DNA of 64,000 nt from Streptomyces mirabilis (GTDB lineage Bacteria; Actinomycetota; Actinomycetes; Streptomycetales; Streptomycetaceae): positions 4,836,001 to 4,900,000 of the forward strand of contig NZ_CP074102.1 in the NCBI RefSeq assembly GCF_018310535.1, in the 5' to 3' direction. Each line of letters begins with the position of its first letter. Positions within the stretch are counted from its first letter, which is position 1. Under the pieces are notes generated by a model. The model had not been told where the DNA came from. It saw nothing but the letters and a program-made list of their open reading frames with translations, and did not search any database. A program made the translations under genes and the position numbers. Of the stretch, positions 1 through 9,031 are shown piece by piece.

Positions 1-14
1 TGGGTCCCGAGCAG

Positions 15-695
15 ATGATCGCGGAGGCGCGGAAGGCGTTCTTCGTGATGTTCGGATTCCTCGCGCTGCTCTGGCTGGCGCAGCTCGCGAACTTCGCCGA
101 CCACTACGCACTCTCGCGGGACTACGGAGTGGTGTCCGGCGACATCGGCACGCTGCCCGACATCCTCACCGCACCCTTCCTGCACTGGAACTGGGCACAC
201 ATCGAGAGCAACTCGGGACCGCTGTTCGTCTTCGGATTCCTGGCCGCCTACCGAGGTGTGGTCCGCTTCCTCGGGCTGAGCCTGCTCATCGTGGTGACCA
301 GCGGTCTCACGGTCTGGTTCCTCGAGCAGGGCAACGTGGACACGGTCGGCGCCAGCGGCCTGATCTTCGGGTACTTCGGCTATGTCGTGGTACGCGGGCT
401 CTTCGACCGGCACCTGATCGACACGCTGATCGGTGTCGTCATGGCGGCCTCCTTCGCCTACATGCTCACCGTGGCGGTGCCGGGGACGCCGGGGGTGAGC
501 TGGCTGGGACACCTCGGCGGCCTGATCGGCGGCCTGGTCGGGGCCTGGCTCTTCCGGGACCGACGCCCCCGGCCCGCCAAGGACACCCACTCCGGCGGCG
601 GCACCGGCCCGACCACCCGCGGCGCCCTTCAGCCCCGCGCCGACAACCCGCGCGCCGACCTCCACAAGGAACTCGGCGACCTGGGCCTGCTCTAG
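15..695 (+). CDS. Rhomboid-family intramembrane serine protease
   Basis: A polytopic membrane protein of 226 aa from the first in-frame ATG. The frame is open to the window edge, so the true start may lie upstream. The rhomboid signature is complete: a histidine/asparagine cluster around residues 57-66 (H57, H62, N66), the nucleophile in GASG (S114), and the catalytic histidine in WLGHLGG (H166), each in or near hydrophobic segments. Rhomboids cleave membrane-anchored substrates within the bilayer; the substrate cannot be inferred here. The last 45 residues are hydrophilic and probably cytoplasmic. It stands alone, with about 300 bp of non-coding DNA before the next gene. Confidence 0.88.
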   Translation: MIAEARKAFFVMFGFLALLWLAQLANFADHYALSRDYGVVSGDIGTLPDILTAPFLHWNWAHIESNSGPLFVFGFLAAYRGVVRFLGLSLLIVVTSGLTVWFLEQGNVDTVGASGLIFGYFGYVVVRGLFDRHLIDTLIGVVMAASFAYMLTVAVPGTPGVSWLGHLGGLIGGLVGAWLFRDRRPRPAKDTHSGGGTGPTTRGALQPRADNPRADLHKELGDLGLL

Positions 696-993
696 AACCC
701 GCCCTTCGCCCTACTCCCGGCCCGCAGAGCCCCGCCCTCGCCTGTCTGCCCGCTGATCCACGAGACACCGCACACCGCTGCCTCGGACCCCCGCCGTATG
801 CGTCCCGGCTCACACGGACAGGCCCGTATTGCGCGGTGGACAGTGGGTACGCGCCATCCGTGGGCCTCGGCGGCGCCGTCATCCACCCTGAAGGGCACAA
901 ATCCGGCAACCTTGTCATTTGGCCGTCGGGCACGTGATCGGGGGCTTCCGCGGCCTGTCCGCGAAAGAAGGACGACCCTGGAACGGGAGACGC

Positions 994-2205
994 ATGACCC
1001 AGGCGGATGATCGCAGGGGACTGGCCGGCGTGGCCACGAGACAGGGGCTCGAGGCGGCGGTCGTGGAAGAGGCGCCGTTGCCGCAGGCGGCCCCCGCGCC
1101 ACGGGTGATCCCGGTCAGGCCGGGCGCCCGCAAGGACCGGCTCGCCGCGTTGGACGGGCTGCGATTCCTGGCGGCGCTGTCGGTGGTCCTCTTCCACTTC
1201 GTCGGCCAGACCCCCGGGGCGATGGTCGTCGTCTGGGGTCGCCCGTACCGGAGCACCTTCCCGGAGGCGCACGGTTACTTCGCCTTCGGACGGCTCGGCG
1301 TCGACCTGTTCTTCCTGATCAGCGGTTTTGTCATCTGCATGAGCGCATGGGGGCGCACCCCACGTGACTTCTTCATCTCACGCGTCACCCGTCTGTACCC
1401 GATGTACTGGATCGCGATCATGGTGTCGGCGTGCGTCATCTACTTCGCCGACACCCCGTTCGGGCACCCCAACCCGCGGGTGCTGTTCGCGAACTTCACG
1501 ATGTTGCAGACTCCGCTCGGTGTCGCCAACCTGGATCCGGTCTACTGGACGCTCTGGCCGGAACTCTGCTTCTACCTCACGTTCGCGGTCGTGGTGTGGA
1601 AGGGCCTCACCCACCAGCGGGTGGTGATCTTCTGCGGGTTGTGGACGGTCGCCGCGGTGCTGGCGCCCAGCGCTCACATCCCGCTGCTCACGCTGATCGT
1701 GAACCCGACGTCCGCCCCGTACTTCATCGCCGGCATGGCCTTCTACCTCATGCACCGCTACCGGCCGACGCCGCTGCTGTGGGGGATCGTCGCCATGTCG
1801 TGGCTGCTGGCGCTGCACTTCCTGCTGGCGCCCCACGGCGGCCGCGTCAACTGGGCCACCTGGTCGCCGTGGCGCGGCTGGCTGATCCTCGTGACCACGG
1901 GGTTCTTCCTGGTGATGGGCGCCATCGCGCTCGGCGGGACCCGCCGGATCCGCTGGCGCGGGCTGACCGTCGCGGGCGCGATGACCTTCCCGCTGTACCT
2001 GTTGCACGACACGATCGGAATGACCGTCGCCCACCACTACGGCCACCGGATCGACCCCTCGGCGCTGGTCGTGGCCACCGTGACCGCTTTGATCGTCCTG
2101 TCGTACCTCGTGCACCGCTTCGTCGAGCGCCCGATCGCGCTGGCCATGCGGCGCTCGCTGAACACCGCCGCGTTCGGCCCGCAGCCGCCGACGCCGCGCT
2201 CTTGA
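994..2205 (+). CDS. Acyltransferase 3 (OafA/NodX type) integral membrane protein
   Basis: 403 aa. The ATG at 994 is chosen because GGGAGA lies four bases upstream; the in-frame TTG at 919 has no such site. The N-terminal 45 residues are soluble. The family hallmark LDGLRFLAAL with a downstream histidine (VVLFHF) follows, then LGVDLFFLISGFVI and SRVTRLYPMYW, and about ten transmembrane helices. The family O-acylates sugars or other extracytoplasmic acceptors using acyl-CoA. A clear paralogue lies at 16071-17258; the two share the ISGFVICMS-WGRTP stretch. The acceptor substrate is unknown. Confidence 0.88.
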   Translation: MTQADDRRGLAGVATRQGLEAAVVEEAPLPQAAPAPRVIPVRPGARKDRLAALDGLRFLAALSVVLFHFVGQTPGAMVVVWGRPYRSTFPEAHGYFAFGRLGVDLFFLISGFVICMSAWGRTPRDFFISRVTRLYPMYWIAIMVSACVIYFADTPFGHPNPRVLFANFTMLQTPLGVANLDPVYWTLWPELCFYLTFAVVVWKGLTHQRVVIFCGLWTVAAVLAPSAHIPLLTLIVNPTSAPYFIAGMAFYLMHRYRPTPLLWGIVAMSWLLALHFLLAPHGGRVNWATWSPWRGWLILVTTGFFLVMGAIALGGTRRIRWRGLTVAGAMTFPLYLLHDTIGMTVAHHYGHRIDPSALVVATVTALIVLSYLVHRFVERPIALAMRRSLNTAAFGPQPPTPRS

Positions 2206-2266
2206 CGGGTAGAGTCCATCTCTTCGCCGGGTTCCCCCTGGTGGAGTCCCCGCGGTAGGTCGTGCC

Positions 2267-3062
2267 ATGGCCGTTTCTCCCGACCTCGATCCGTACGCAC
2301 GGTGGCGGCACGCGCTCGCCGAGGTCGACCGGGTCTTCGCGGCACCTCCCGGTCTCGACAGCCCGGTGGACGGCTGCACCTACTGCACTGCGGAGTCGGA
2401 GCTGCGCATTCTCGGTGGCGATCCCGCCGACGTATCGGACGATCTCCTCGGACACTTCATGCGTGAGGTCGTCGGCCACTGGGACGCGGACCAGTAGGTC
2501 GTCCTGTGGCGTCGTCTCATGCCGCGTGCGCTGCGCTATTGGGGGCCGGAGGGCCCCGACATCGATCCGTCCGCGGAAATCGGCCATCTCGGCCGGGACG
2601 GGGCGAGGTTCGTCGACTGGCCGGCGCCCGAACGCCGTGGTGGAGGAGGCCTTCCGCGCGCTGTTGGTTATGGCTCTGGTCGACGGTCGGTCTCCCTCGG
2701 ACATCTCCGACCTCTTGGCGGGAATCGCGCAGGCGACGGGTGAACTGGAGCCGTGGCTGGAGCACATGGCCGGGCTCTCCGGCTCCGAGGCGGACGCCGG
2801 GCTCGTCCGCCTCGGCCTCGACTGGGCGACCGAACTCCTCTGGGAGGAGTCCCGGTTCACGTGGTGGTACGACGGCGACCCTCAGGTGATCGCCGCCTGG
2901 CTGCCCACCCAGCGAGCCCGCATCGCCGCCTTCGCCACGCGGCATCCGCGCTGCAAGACAGCGGCGGACGCGTTGATCGCGCTCGACCGACTCGAAGCCG
3001 GTGACCACAGCCCGTGGCTGTACCCGTACGGCATGAAGGAGCTCCTCGGGCAGGCCCCATGA
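2267..3062 (+). pseudogene. Broken hypothetical gene: in-frame stop plus frameshift
   Basis: Three blocks appear to belong to one protein. The first runs from ATG 2267 to a TAG at 2495-2497 and contains a CTYC motif near residue 38. The same frame continues past the stop (MPRALRYWGPEGPD) to about 2630. The sensible protein then continues in the next frame (AVVEEAFRALLVMAL) to the stop at 3060-3062. Codon use is typical of Streptomyces in all three, so one stop and one frameshift interrupt a gene of about 265 codons. The family is not recognised. A sequencing error could produce either lesion but is less likely to produce both. Confidence 0.6.
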
Positions 3063-3090
3063 GCAGCCATGAGCAGCCATGAGCAGCCTG
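3057..3090. repeat. Three tandem copies of a 10-bp unit at the stop codon
   Basis: GAGCAGCCAT occurs at 3061, 3071 and, with a changed end, at 3081. The array begins at the stop codon of the preceding broken gene, so slippage here would alter the C-terminal end or 3' flank only. Confidence 0.8.
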
Positions 3091-3199
3091 TGAGGGCCGT
3101 ACGGGCGTCGGCTTCGTCCGCGCGCCACGAATGTGCTGGCCAGGCAGTCCCTTCGCACCGGAGGTGCTGTTTGGGTAAAGGGTTCGGCATCGACAGTTC

Positions 3200-3250
3200 A
3201 ATGGTCTTGTCCTGTGCATGTCTCACTCGATGAGATGCACGGAGACCATT
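3200..3250 (+). promoter_or_regulatory. Long two-tier inverted repeat upstream of the sedolisin gene
   Basis: The outer arms AATGGTCT (3200-3207) and AGACCATT (3243-3250) are perfect complements. The inner arms GTGCATGTCTCA (3214-3225) and TGAGATGCAC (3231-3240) pair with one bulge. It ends 31 bp before the ATG at 3282, so it is either an mRNA leader hairpin or a double operator. Function is inferred. Confidence 0.5.
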
Positions 3251-3281
3251 CCGTGCAACTCAGGACCACCCAGGGGGACTC

Positions 3282-4670
3282 ATGCGCATATCCCGTACCG
3301 GGCGCGGTGTCGCGGCTTCCACGGCCGCCACCGCCGCCCTCGCCGTCGCCGCGCTGGCGACCGCTCCGCTGGCCGGCGTCACCGCCGCCGCACCCGCCGC
3401 CGTACCGCACACCAAGGCCGTCCCGGCCATCGCCGGGCACACCCTGGTCCGCGACGTGGCGAGCCCGCTCTCCAGTGAGCAGTGCCAGGCCAAGTGGCAC
3501 ATCGCCTGTTACAACCCGCTCCAGTACCGCACCGCGTACGACCTCAACGCGCTGTACCGGAAGGGCATCACGGGCAAGGGGCGCACCATCGTCATCGTCG
3601 ACTCGTTCGGCTCCCCGACGATCCAGCACGACCTCGACGTCTACAGCAAGCAGTTCGGTCTGCGCAGCACCAAGGTCAACGTGGTCAAGTGGGGCAAGGT
3701 CCCCGTGTTCGACCCCAAGAACTCGGACATGACCGGCTGGGCCGGCGAGACCACCCTCGACGTCGAGATGGCCCACGCCGTGGCGCCCGACGCCAAGATA
3801 GTCCTGGTGGAGACGGCGGTCGCCGAGACCGAGGGCGTCACCGGTCTGCCGGAGATGATGGACGCCGAGAAGCACATGATCGACCACGGCGTCGGCGACG
3901 TCATCAGCCAGAGCTTCGGCGCCACCGAGGACACCTTCCCCGGTTTCGACAAGGGCGACTTCTCCAGCATCAAGAAGCTGCGCTACGCCTTCCAGGACGC
4001 GAACCGCAAGCACGTGACCGTCCTCGCCTCCTCCGGCGACGGCGGCGCCACCGACCTGAAGGCGGACGGCAAGACCTACTACAACAAGCGCGTCAACTCC
4101 TGGCCCTCGTCGGACCCGTTGGTCACCTCCATCGGCGGCACCCAGCTCCACCTGGACGACAAGGGCCGGCGCGTCAAGCCCGACAGCGTCTACAACGACT
4201 ACGGCTCGGGCGGCGGCGGCCAGTCCCACGTCTTCTCCCGCCCGGCCTTCCAGAGCGGTGTGAAGAACGTCGTCGGCGCCCGCCGCGGCACCCCGGACGT
4301 GTCGCTGGCCGCCGCGGTCAACGGCGGTGCCTGGATCTATTCCAGCTACGACCCGACCGCCATCGGCTGGGACGTCACCGGCGGCACCAGTGAGGCCAGC
4401 CCGCTCTTCTCGGGCATCATCGCCCTCGCCGACCAGGCGGCCGGCCACCGGGTGGGCAACATCAACGAGGCGCTGTACGCCCTCTCCAAGCGCTCCGCCC
4501 ACCACGACAAGAGCACCGGCATCGTCGACGTGAACGACGGCACGAACAACACCTACGAAGGCGTCACCGGCTACAAGGCCGTCAACGGCTACGACATGGC
4601 CACCGGCGTCGGCACCGTCGACGCCCTCCGCTTCGTGCCCGCCCTCGCCCGGGCGAGCCACCGCGGCTGA
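3282..4670 (+). CDS. Secreted S53 family (sedolisin/kumamolisin-type) peptidase
   Basis: 462 aa with a clear signal peptide (residues 1 to about 37, Arg-rich then Ala/Val-rich). The GGGGGA just upstream fixes the start. Catalytic elements of the serine-carboxyl family are visible: E156 and D160 in the stretch after TGWAG, D253 in SSGDGG, and the nucleophile S370 in GGTSEASP. The acidic C-terminal segment DVNDGT may be part of the calcium site. The family has an acidic pH optimum and cleaves peptides outside the cell. At 462 aa it has only a short propeptide, unlike sedolisins with a full activation domain. A strong terminator follows. Confidence 0.93.
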   Translation: MRISRTGRGVAASTAATAALAVAALATAPLAGVTAAAPAAVPHTKAVPAIAGHTLVRDVASPLSSEQCQAKWHIACYNPLQYRTAYDLNALYRKGITGKGRTIVIVDSFGSPTIQHDLDVYSKQFGLRSTKVNVVKWGKVPVFDPKNSDMTGWAGETTLDVEMAHAVAPDAKIVLVETAVAETEGVTGLPEMMDAEKHMIDHGVGDVISQSFGATEDTFPGFDKGDFSSIKKLRYAFQDANRKHVTVLASSGDGGATDLKADGKTYYNKRVNSWPSSDPLVTSIGGTQLHLDDKGRRVKPDSVYNDYGSGGGGQSHVFSRPAFQSGVKNVVGARRGTPDVSLAAAVNGGAWIYSSYDPTAIGWDVTGGTSEASPLFSGIIALADQAAGHRVGNINEALYALSKRSAHHDKSTGIVDVNDGTNNTYEGVTGYKAVNGYDMATGVGTVDALRFVPALARASHRG

Positions 4671-4730
4671 CGCCATACCGCTGCACCGGGGTTTCGTCCC
4701 CTGAGAGTTGCCCCTGAGATTCACCCCTGA

Positions 4731-4770
4731 GACGGCCCGGGTTCCACACCCGGGCCGTCCGTCTGTTTAT
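4731..4770 (+). terminator. Rho-independent terminator after the sedolisin gene
   Basis: A 12-bp perfect stem (4731-4742 with 4748-4759) with a 5-base loop TCCAC is followed by a T-containing tract. Confidence 0.85.
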
Positions 4771-4978
4771 CTGTAGAAATCAAGTCGGTGGATTCAGGCT
4801 GAGATTATCGAAATACTCGAAATTGGCGCAGGCTGATTCATGTCCGCTTGCGCCTGTCCTCCTTCGATATGCTGCCGACTTCTTCAATTAGCGTGTCGGA
4901 CAAAGCGGCCACGGTCGCCCTTGTTGCGGTGCGGGTCCCAAGGATTGTCCACAAGGATGTCACGCGCCGGTCGGCGGA

Positions 4979-5003
4979 CAGTATTAGCCTTAGTCGAATA
5001 CTG
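4979..5003 (+). promoter_or_regulatory. Palindrome upstream of the FAD oxidase
   Basis: CAGTATTAG (4979-4987) and CGAATACTG (4995-5003) are complementary at eight of nine positions around a 7-base spacer, 28 bp before the ATG. The flanking 200 bp is clearly AT-richer than the genes. It is probably an operator or promoter element; the regulator is unknown. Confidence 0.45.
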
Positions 5004-5031
5004 GCGCAGTTCGGTCGAGAGGATACGGACC

Positions 5032-6528
5032 ATGCACGATTATTCTCGTCGCGGCCTGCTCAAAGCGACGGCGGCCGCCGGTGCCGGCGCGGTGGTTCTC
5101 CCGGGCATCGCGGCCGCAGAAGCCCCGGGCGCGAGCGCCGAGACCGAAGGGGCCGGAAACGCGAAATGCAAGCCGGCGAAGCTGACCGGCCGCATCGTCC
5201 GTCCCGACGATCCCGGGTACGCGGATGCGAGCCTCGGCTGGGACGAGCTCTTCTCTCACTATCCGCTGGTCATCGTCTATGCCCAGGAGACCCAGGACGT
5301 GGTCAACGCCCTCACGTGGGCGCGGCAGAACAACGTCGCGCTGCGGGTGCGGAGCGGCGGCCACAGCCTTGAGGGCTGGTCGAACGTGGACAACGGCATC
5401 GTGATCGACGTCAGCGAGTTGAAGTCGGTCGACATCGACACCGACTCTCGTACCGCGGTCCTCGGTGCCGGGCTCAACCAGTTGGAAGCGGTGACCGCAC
5501 TCGCGAAGAAGGACCTCGCGGTGACGACCGGAACGGAGGGCCGCGTAGGCCTGTCCGGTGCGACGCTCGGCGGCGGCTTCGGCTTCCTCGTCCGCTACCT
5601 CGGCATGGCCTGCGACAGTCTGACGGGGGCTGAGGTCGTCGTGCCGTCGGGTGCCGACTGCGCCAAGGTGATCAGGGCGGATCTGAAGAACCACTCGGAC
5701 CTGCTCTGGGCGCTCCGCGGAGCGGGAAACGGCAACTTCGGCATCGTCACCTCACTCACCTATAAGGCGTCTCCACTGAAGAGCGTCGCCTATCTGCAGG
5801 CGACATGGGAAGGCATCGGGGACCTCCACGGGGTCTTCGACGCATGGCAGCGTACGGCGCTGTTCGCGGACAAGCGCCTCGGAACCCAGCTCGAGATCCA
5901 CAAAAACCAGATCCTGTTGTTCGGGGTTCTCGCGGAAGGGTCGGCGGAAGAGGTAAGGGCGCAGCTGGCTCCGATCCTGTCGGTCGGCAATCCCAGTGTC
6001 TCGGTACAGGTCGGTAACTGGGGCGACGTATACGCGGGATTCCAGGTTCCGACCAGCGCCGAGCCCGGAAACTGGAAGTTCTTCTCGCAGTTCTCCAGCA
6101 AGCCGTTCCCGAAGAAGGCGATCAGTGTAGTCGCCTCATTCATGCGAGACGCCCCCACGGACGACAGTAACTTCTTCACCCAGGCCTTCGGCGGGGCGGT
6201 GAAGAAGGAGCCCCGCGGCGGCTCGTCGTTCCCGCACCGGGACACGCTGTTCTATTCCGAGCCCGGCGCCGGCTGGGGGCCTCGTACAGGACAACCAGGC
6301 GTCTGCGACCCACTCACCCCGCAGGCCCAGGCCTGGATCGCCGAGTTCAGCCAGGCACTGCGGTCCTACGTGAACGGCGCGTACGTCAACGTGCCGAACA
6401 TCGGAATGCAGGACTGGGAGACCGCCTACTGGGGATCCAACTTCGACCGGCTGCGCAAGATCAAGGCGAAGTACGACCCTCGCAACGTCTTCCGGTACGA
6501 GCAGAGCATCCCGCCCGCGTCCTGCTGA
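5032..6528 (+). CDS. Tat-exported FAD-binding (BBE-like) oxidoreductase
   Basis: 498 aa. The ATG at 5032 follows GAGAGGA and begins a twin-arginine signal (SRRGLLK then an Ala-rich stretch), so the folded flavoprotein is exported. The FAD-binding domain contains RSGGHSLEG, whose histidine normally bears covalent FAD, and LSGATLGGGFG. The C-terminal berberine-bridge segment (VNVPNIGMQDWE...YDPRNVFRYEQS) is present. The second flavin-attaching cysteine of bicovalent members is not seen (TGTEGRVGLSG), so a single covalent link is expected. Relatives oxidise sugars or secondary metabolites; the substrate is unknown. It is monocistronic. Confidence 0.88.
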   Translation: MHDYSRRGLLKATAAAGAGAVVLPGIAAAEAPGASAETEGAGNAKCKPAKLTGRIVRPDDPGYADASLGWDELFSHYPLVIVYAQETQDVVNALTWARQNNVALRVRSGGHSLEGWSNVDNGIVIDVSELKSVDIDTDSRTAVLGAGLNQLEAVTALAKKDLAVTTGTEGRVGLSGATLGGGFGFLVRYLGMACDSLTGAEVVVPSGADCAKVIRADLKNHSDLLWALRGAGNGNFGIVTSLTYKASPLKSVAYLQATWEGIGDLHGVFDAWQRTALFADKRLGTQLEIHKNQILLFGVLAEGSAEEVRAQLAPILSVGNPSVSVQVGNWGDVYAGFQVPTSAEPGNWKFFSQFSSKPFPKKAISVVASFMRDAPTDDSNFFTQAFGGAVKKEPRGGSSFPHRDTLFYSEPGAGWGPRTGQPGVCDPLTPQAQAWIAEFSQALRSYVNGAYVNVPNIGMQDWETAYWGSNFDRLRKIKAKYDPRNVFRYEQSIPPASC

Positions 6529-6544
6529 CCGAAGCAACGGAAAC

Positions 6545-6579
6545 GGCCGGCCCCGGAGGAAACCCCTCCCGAGCCGGCC
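6545..6579 (+). terminator. Terminator of the same family as the tRNA-half terminators
   Basis: Arms GGCCGGC (6545-6551) and GCCGGCC (6573-6579) with an inner GGAGG/CCTCC stem. The hairpin and the trailing TTCTCGCTGT closely match the hairpins preceding the tRNA-Arg halves near 18.6 and 20.6 kb, but here the tRNA sequence is absent. Confidence 0.7.
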
Positions 6580-6716
6580 CTTCTCGCTGTCGACGGACGC
6601 GGTGCTCGTGCCCGAGGCCGACCGGTTCGCGCCGGTCGCGCGAGTCGGGTTCCAGCGCCTGGGGACTGTCCTGGCAGGCGTCCCGAATCCTCAGACCGGG
6701 ACGCCTGTCGCACCGG

Positions 6717-6953
6717 CCCGTCGAGCGCGCCGAGGATCAGGGCTTCGAGTCGCTGTGCGACCTGGTCCAGGGGCTCCATGCTGCGCTTGGCGCGGCACAT
6801 GGCGATGGCGCCCTCGACAGATGCCACGATGAGGGTCGCGAGCCCGGGAGCCTGGCCGGGGGCGGCGCCGTGCTCGCGCGGCGCCTCGGCGAGCAACTGC
6901 TCCCAGCGGTCGAACGCCTCGGTGGCGGCGACGAGGGCAGTCGGGGTCTGCAC
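6717..6953 (-). pseudogene. C-terminal remnant of a TetR-family regulator (LmrA/YxaF type)
   Basis: The minus strand encodes a stretch (AATEAFDRWEQLLAE, then LATLIVASVEGAIAMC, then EPLDQVAQRLEALI) typical of the ligand domain of LmrA/YxaF-like TetR proteins. No helix-turn-helix region is found upstream in any frame, and there is no stop where the domain should end. This is inferred to be a decayed fragment. Confidence 0.55.
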
Positions 6954-7133
6954 TGCGGGTATGAGTGCGGGCCTGCTTTCCGCCGTTGCGGGGCTCCCCG
7001 GGCCGGGGACGGACGGAGTCGGCGCGCCACAGCTCCAAAATGCCGACGGAGTGTTGTCGTGCCAGGCTGAGAGGGATCACGCCGCTCCGGGAGCTCGGCT
7101 GACCGGATGGCCCTGCCACCCAAGGAGGCCGAC

Positions 7134-7580
7134 ATGGCCGGTGACGCCGTCCGATCCGGAACGGCCCATGCCAACCCGCGCCCGTGGCATGCGCCCACGT
7201 CGAACACCACCGTCTTCGCAGCGGCACTGATGATCTTCGGTGGTGCGATGGCGATCTTCGAAGGAATCGCGGCCATCTCCAAGGACAGCCTGTTCATCGC
7301 GACGCGTCACTACGCGTTCGAGTTCAGTCTGGCGGGCTGGGGCTGGGTGCACCTCATTCTGGGCATCGTCATCGTCCTAGCGGGGTGCGCCGTGCTCAGC
7401 GGAGCGCTGTGGGCGCGCTTCTTCGGTGTATCCGTGGCAGGGCTCGGCGCGATCGCCAACTTCCTGTGGGTGCCGTATTACCCCCTGTGGGCCCTGACGT
7501 TGGTCGCCGTCAACGTCTTCGTCGTCTGGGCTCTGTGCACGGGTATGCACAGAGAGGCCGACGACGGACGGAAGGCCTGA
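7134..7580 (+). CDS. DUF7144-type four-helix membrane protein
   Basis: 148 aa. Start ATG 7134 has AAGGAGG six bases upstream. After a 25-residue soluble N-terminus there are four hydrophobic helices, with conserved-looking GWGWVHL and ANFLWVPYYPLW motifs as in actinobacterial DUF7144 proteins. Family function is unknown. It stands alone, with about 270 bp before the DUF6230 gene, so it is probably a separate unit. Confidence 0.75.
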   Translation: MAGDAVRSGTAHANPRPWHAPTSNTTVFAAALMIFGGAMAIFEGIAAISKDSLFIATRHYAFEFSLAGWGWVHLILGIVIVLAGCAVLSGALWARFFGVSVAGLGAIANFLWVPYYPLWALTLVAVNVFVVWALCTGMHREADDGRKA

Positions 7581-7847
7581 GCAGGTCCACGGCGGTGGCA
7601 CGCTGCACAGCTTGCGCCGGCCAGGTCTCGGACCACTCGGCGATCGTCGGCAGACCGGAGACATCGACGGCGTCACCGCACCGCGTGTCATCCGGATGCC
7701 GCAACGGAAACCGCATCACCCGTCCGGCCGACCCGACGTGCCGTCGCCTGCCGCGCCGGGAAGCCTAGGATCCGCCACTAGAGAAAGGGACGTCGCCTAC
7801 CCCTGTCCGGCACTGGCGGGTCCATCTCATGACTGGAGGAGACGGGG

Positions 7848-8471
7848 ATGCTGCACCGCGCCGGCAGGACCTCCTGGAAGCGCTTTGCCGGCATTCTCGT
7901 CCCGAGTGCCATGGCCGCCGCAGCGCTCGGTATCGGCATGGCGCAAGGAGCACTGGCCGCGTCGTTCCTCATCTCCGGTCAGAAGTTCCAGGTGGCCCTG
8001 GACACCCTGGACGTCCGTGGTCTGAGCATCTACGGCATGGTGGACGTGAGCAGGAAGGGCGCACTCGTGCCGGTCGTGGTCACCGGGGCCAGCCGTGCGG
8101 AGATCAGCGGGCTGTGCCAGTCCGTGGTGGTCCCGATCCCGGTCCTGGGCCCGTACACGCTGAGGGTCACCGGCGGCGAACGCAGGCGGGTCGAGGCGAA
8201 GAACTTGTTCCTCGACGCGACATCCCTGTCGAGCAGCCAGGCGAATTTCGACGACCTCGACATCGGTGTGGCGGCGGGAGCGGTCAGCAAGGGCCCGATC
8301 AGCCGGCAGGACAGGAAGTCCCGGTTCTTCGATCCCAACGGCTTTGCTCAGCAGGCGGATTCCGCCTTCCTGAGGGACGTGCACTTCACCACGGTCGCAG
8401 TCTCGGCCGCCACGTTCAACGTTCCGGACCTCGATGTGCGGCTCAGGCAAGGCCACCACGAGTGCTTCTGA
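7848..8471 (+). CDS. DUF6230 family secreted or anchored protein
   Basis: 207 aa. GGAGGAGACGGGG immediately precedes the ATG. The N-terminus RTSWKRFAGILVPS followed by an Ala-rich helix is a signal or anchor characteristic of DUF6230 proteins, which older annotations often call cholesterol esterase. No esterase motif is visible. The remainder is predicted beta-rich. The next gene is a DUF6114 protein, the usual partner, which supports the assignment. Confidence 0.8.
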   Translation: MLHRAGRTSWKRFAGILVPSAMAAAALGIGMAQGALAASFLISGQKFQVALDTLDVRGLSIYGMVDVSRKGALVPVVVTGASRAEISGLCQSVVVPIPVLGPYTLRVTGGERRRVEAKNLFLDATSLSSSQANFDDLDIGVAAGAVSKGPISRQDRKSRFFDPNGFAQQADSAFLRDVHFTTVAVSAATFNVPDLDVRLRQGHHECF

Positions 8472-8548
8472 CCCATCGGCACGAAACACGCACCCTTCGC
8501 GCCCGCTCGTCGCACACTCCCGCCCGCCGAACATCATGGAAAGCCCAC

Positions 8549-9031
8549 GTGTTCTTCGAACGATTCGGCAGACGCCGGAACTTGCGCGTCGCCGCCACCG
8601 ACGCCCGACGAGGATTCAGGACCTGGCGGGACGCACGTCCCTTCTGGGCAGGACTGTTCACCTTCGCAGCGGGCTTGCCCATCCTCTACTTTCCGTACGC
8701 GCACCTGAACTTCGGCGCCATCCCACTGGCACTGTCGACCTCGGCCGGCGCGGGGTCGCTGATCATCGGGGTTCTGCTCGTGACCCTGGCCATCTCCCTC
8801 TGGTTCCACCAGCAGGTGCGCGTATTCGCAGGGATCACGGTCATTCTGCTTGCCCTCATCTCGTTTCCCGTCGCCAATTTCGGGGGCCTCCTCATCGGGT
8901 TGGTTTCCGGCCTGATCGGCGGATCCCTGGCCTGTGCCTGGATTCCTCCGACGGGCGCCGCCGATTCGCAGCCCGCAGCGAACCGTGCGTCAACCCCCAG
9001 CCCCGCGGGTGAGGACCACGGTGGCAAGTGA
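8549..9031 (+). CDS. DUF6114 family integral membrane protein
   Basis: 160 aa. GTG 8549 is chosen because GGAAAG lies five bases upstream; the longer frame overlaps the DUF6230 gene out of phase. The family-typical WRDARPFWAGLF segment leads into four hydrophobic helices, then a hydrophilic tail. It is always found near DUF6230-type genes and probably forms a membrane complex with them; the function is unknown. Its end overlaps the next start by 11 bases. Confidence 0.75.
   Translation: MFFERFGRRRNLRVAATDARRGFRTWRDARPFWAGLFTFAAGLPILYFPYAHLNFGAIPLALSTSAGAGSLIIGVLLVTLAISLWFHQQVRVFAGITVILLALISFPVANFGGLLIGLVSGLIGGSLACAWIPPTGAADSQPAANRASTPSPAGEDHGGK

Noticed and set aside
3198..4724. Long minus-strand open frame over the sedolisin gene
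   Set aside because: Antisense shadow created by high GC; composition is Val/Gly/Asp-rich with no domain, while the plus strand has signal peptide and catalytic motifs.
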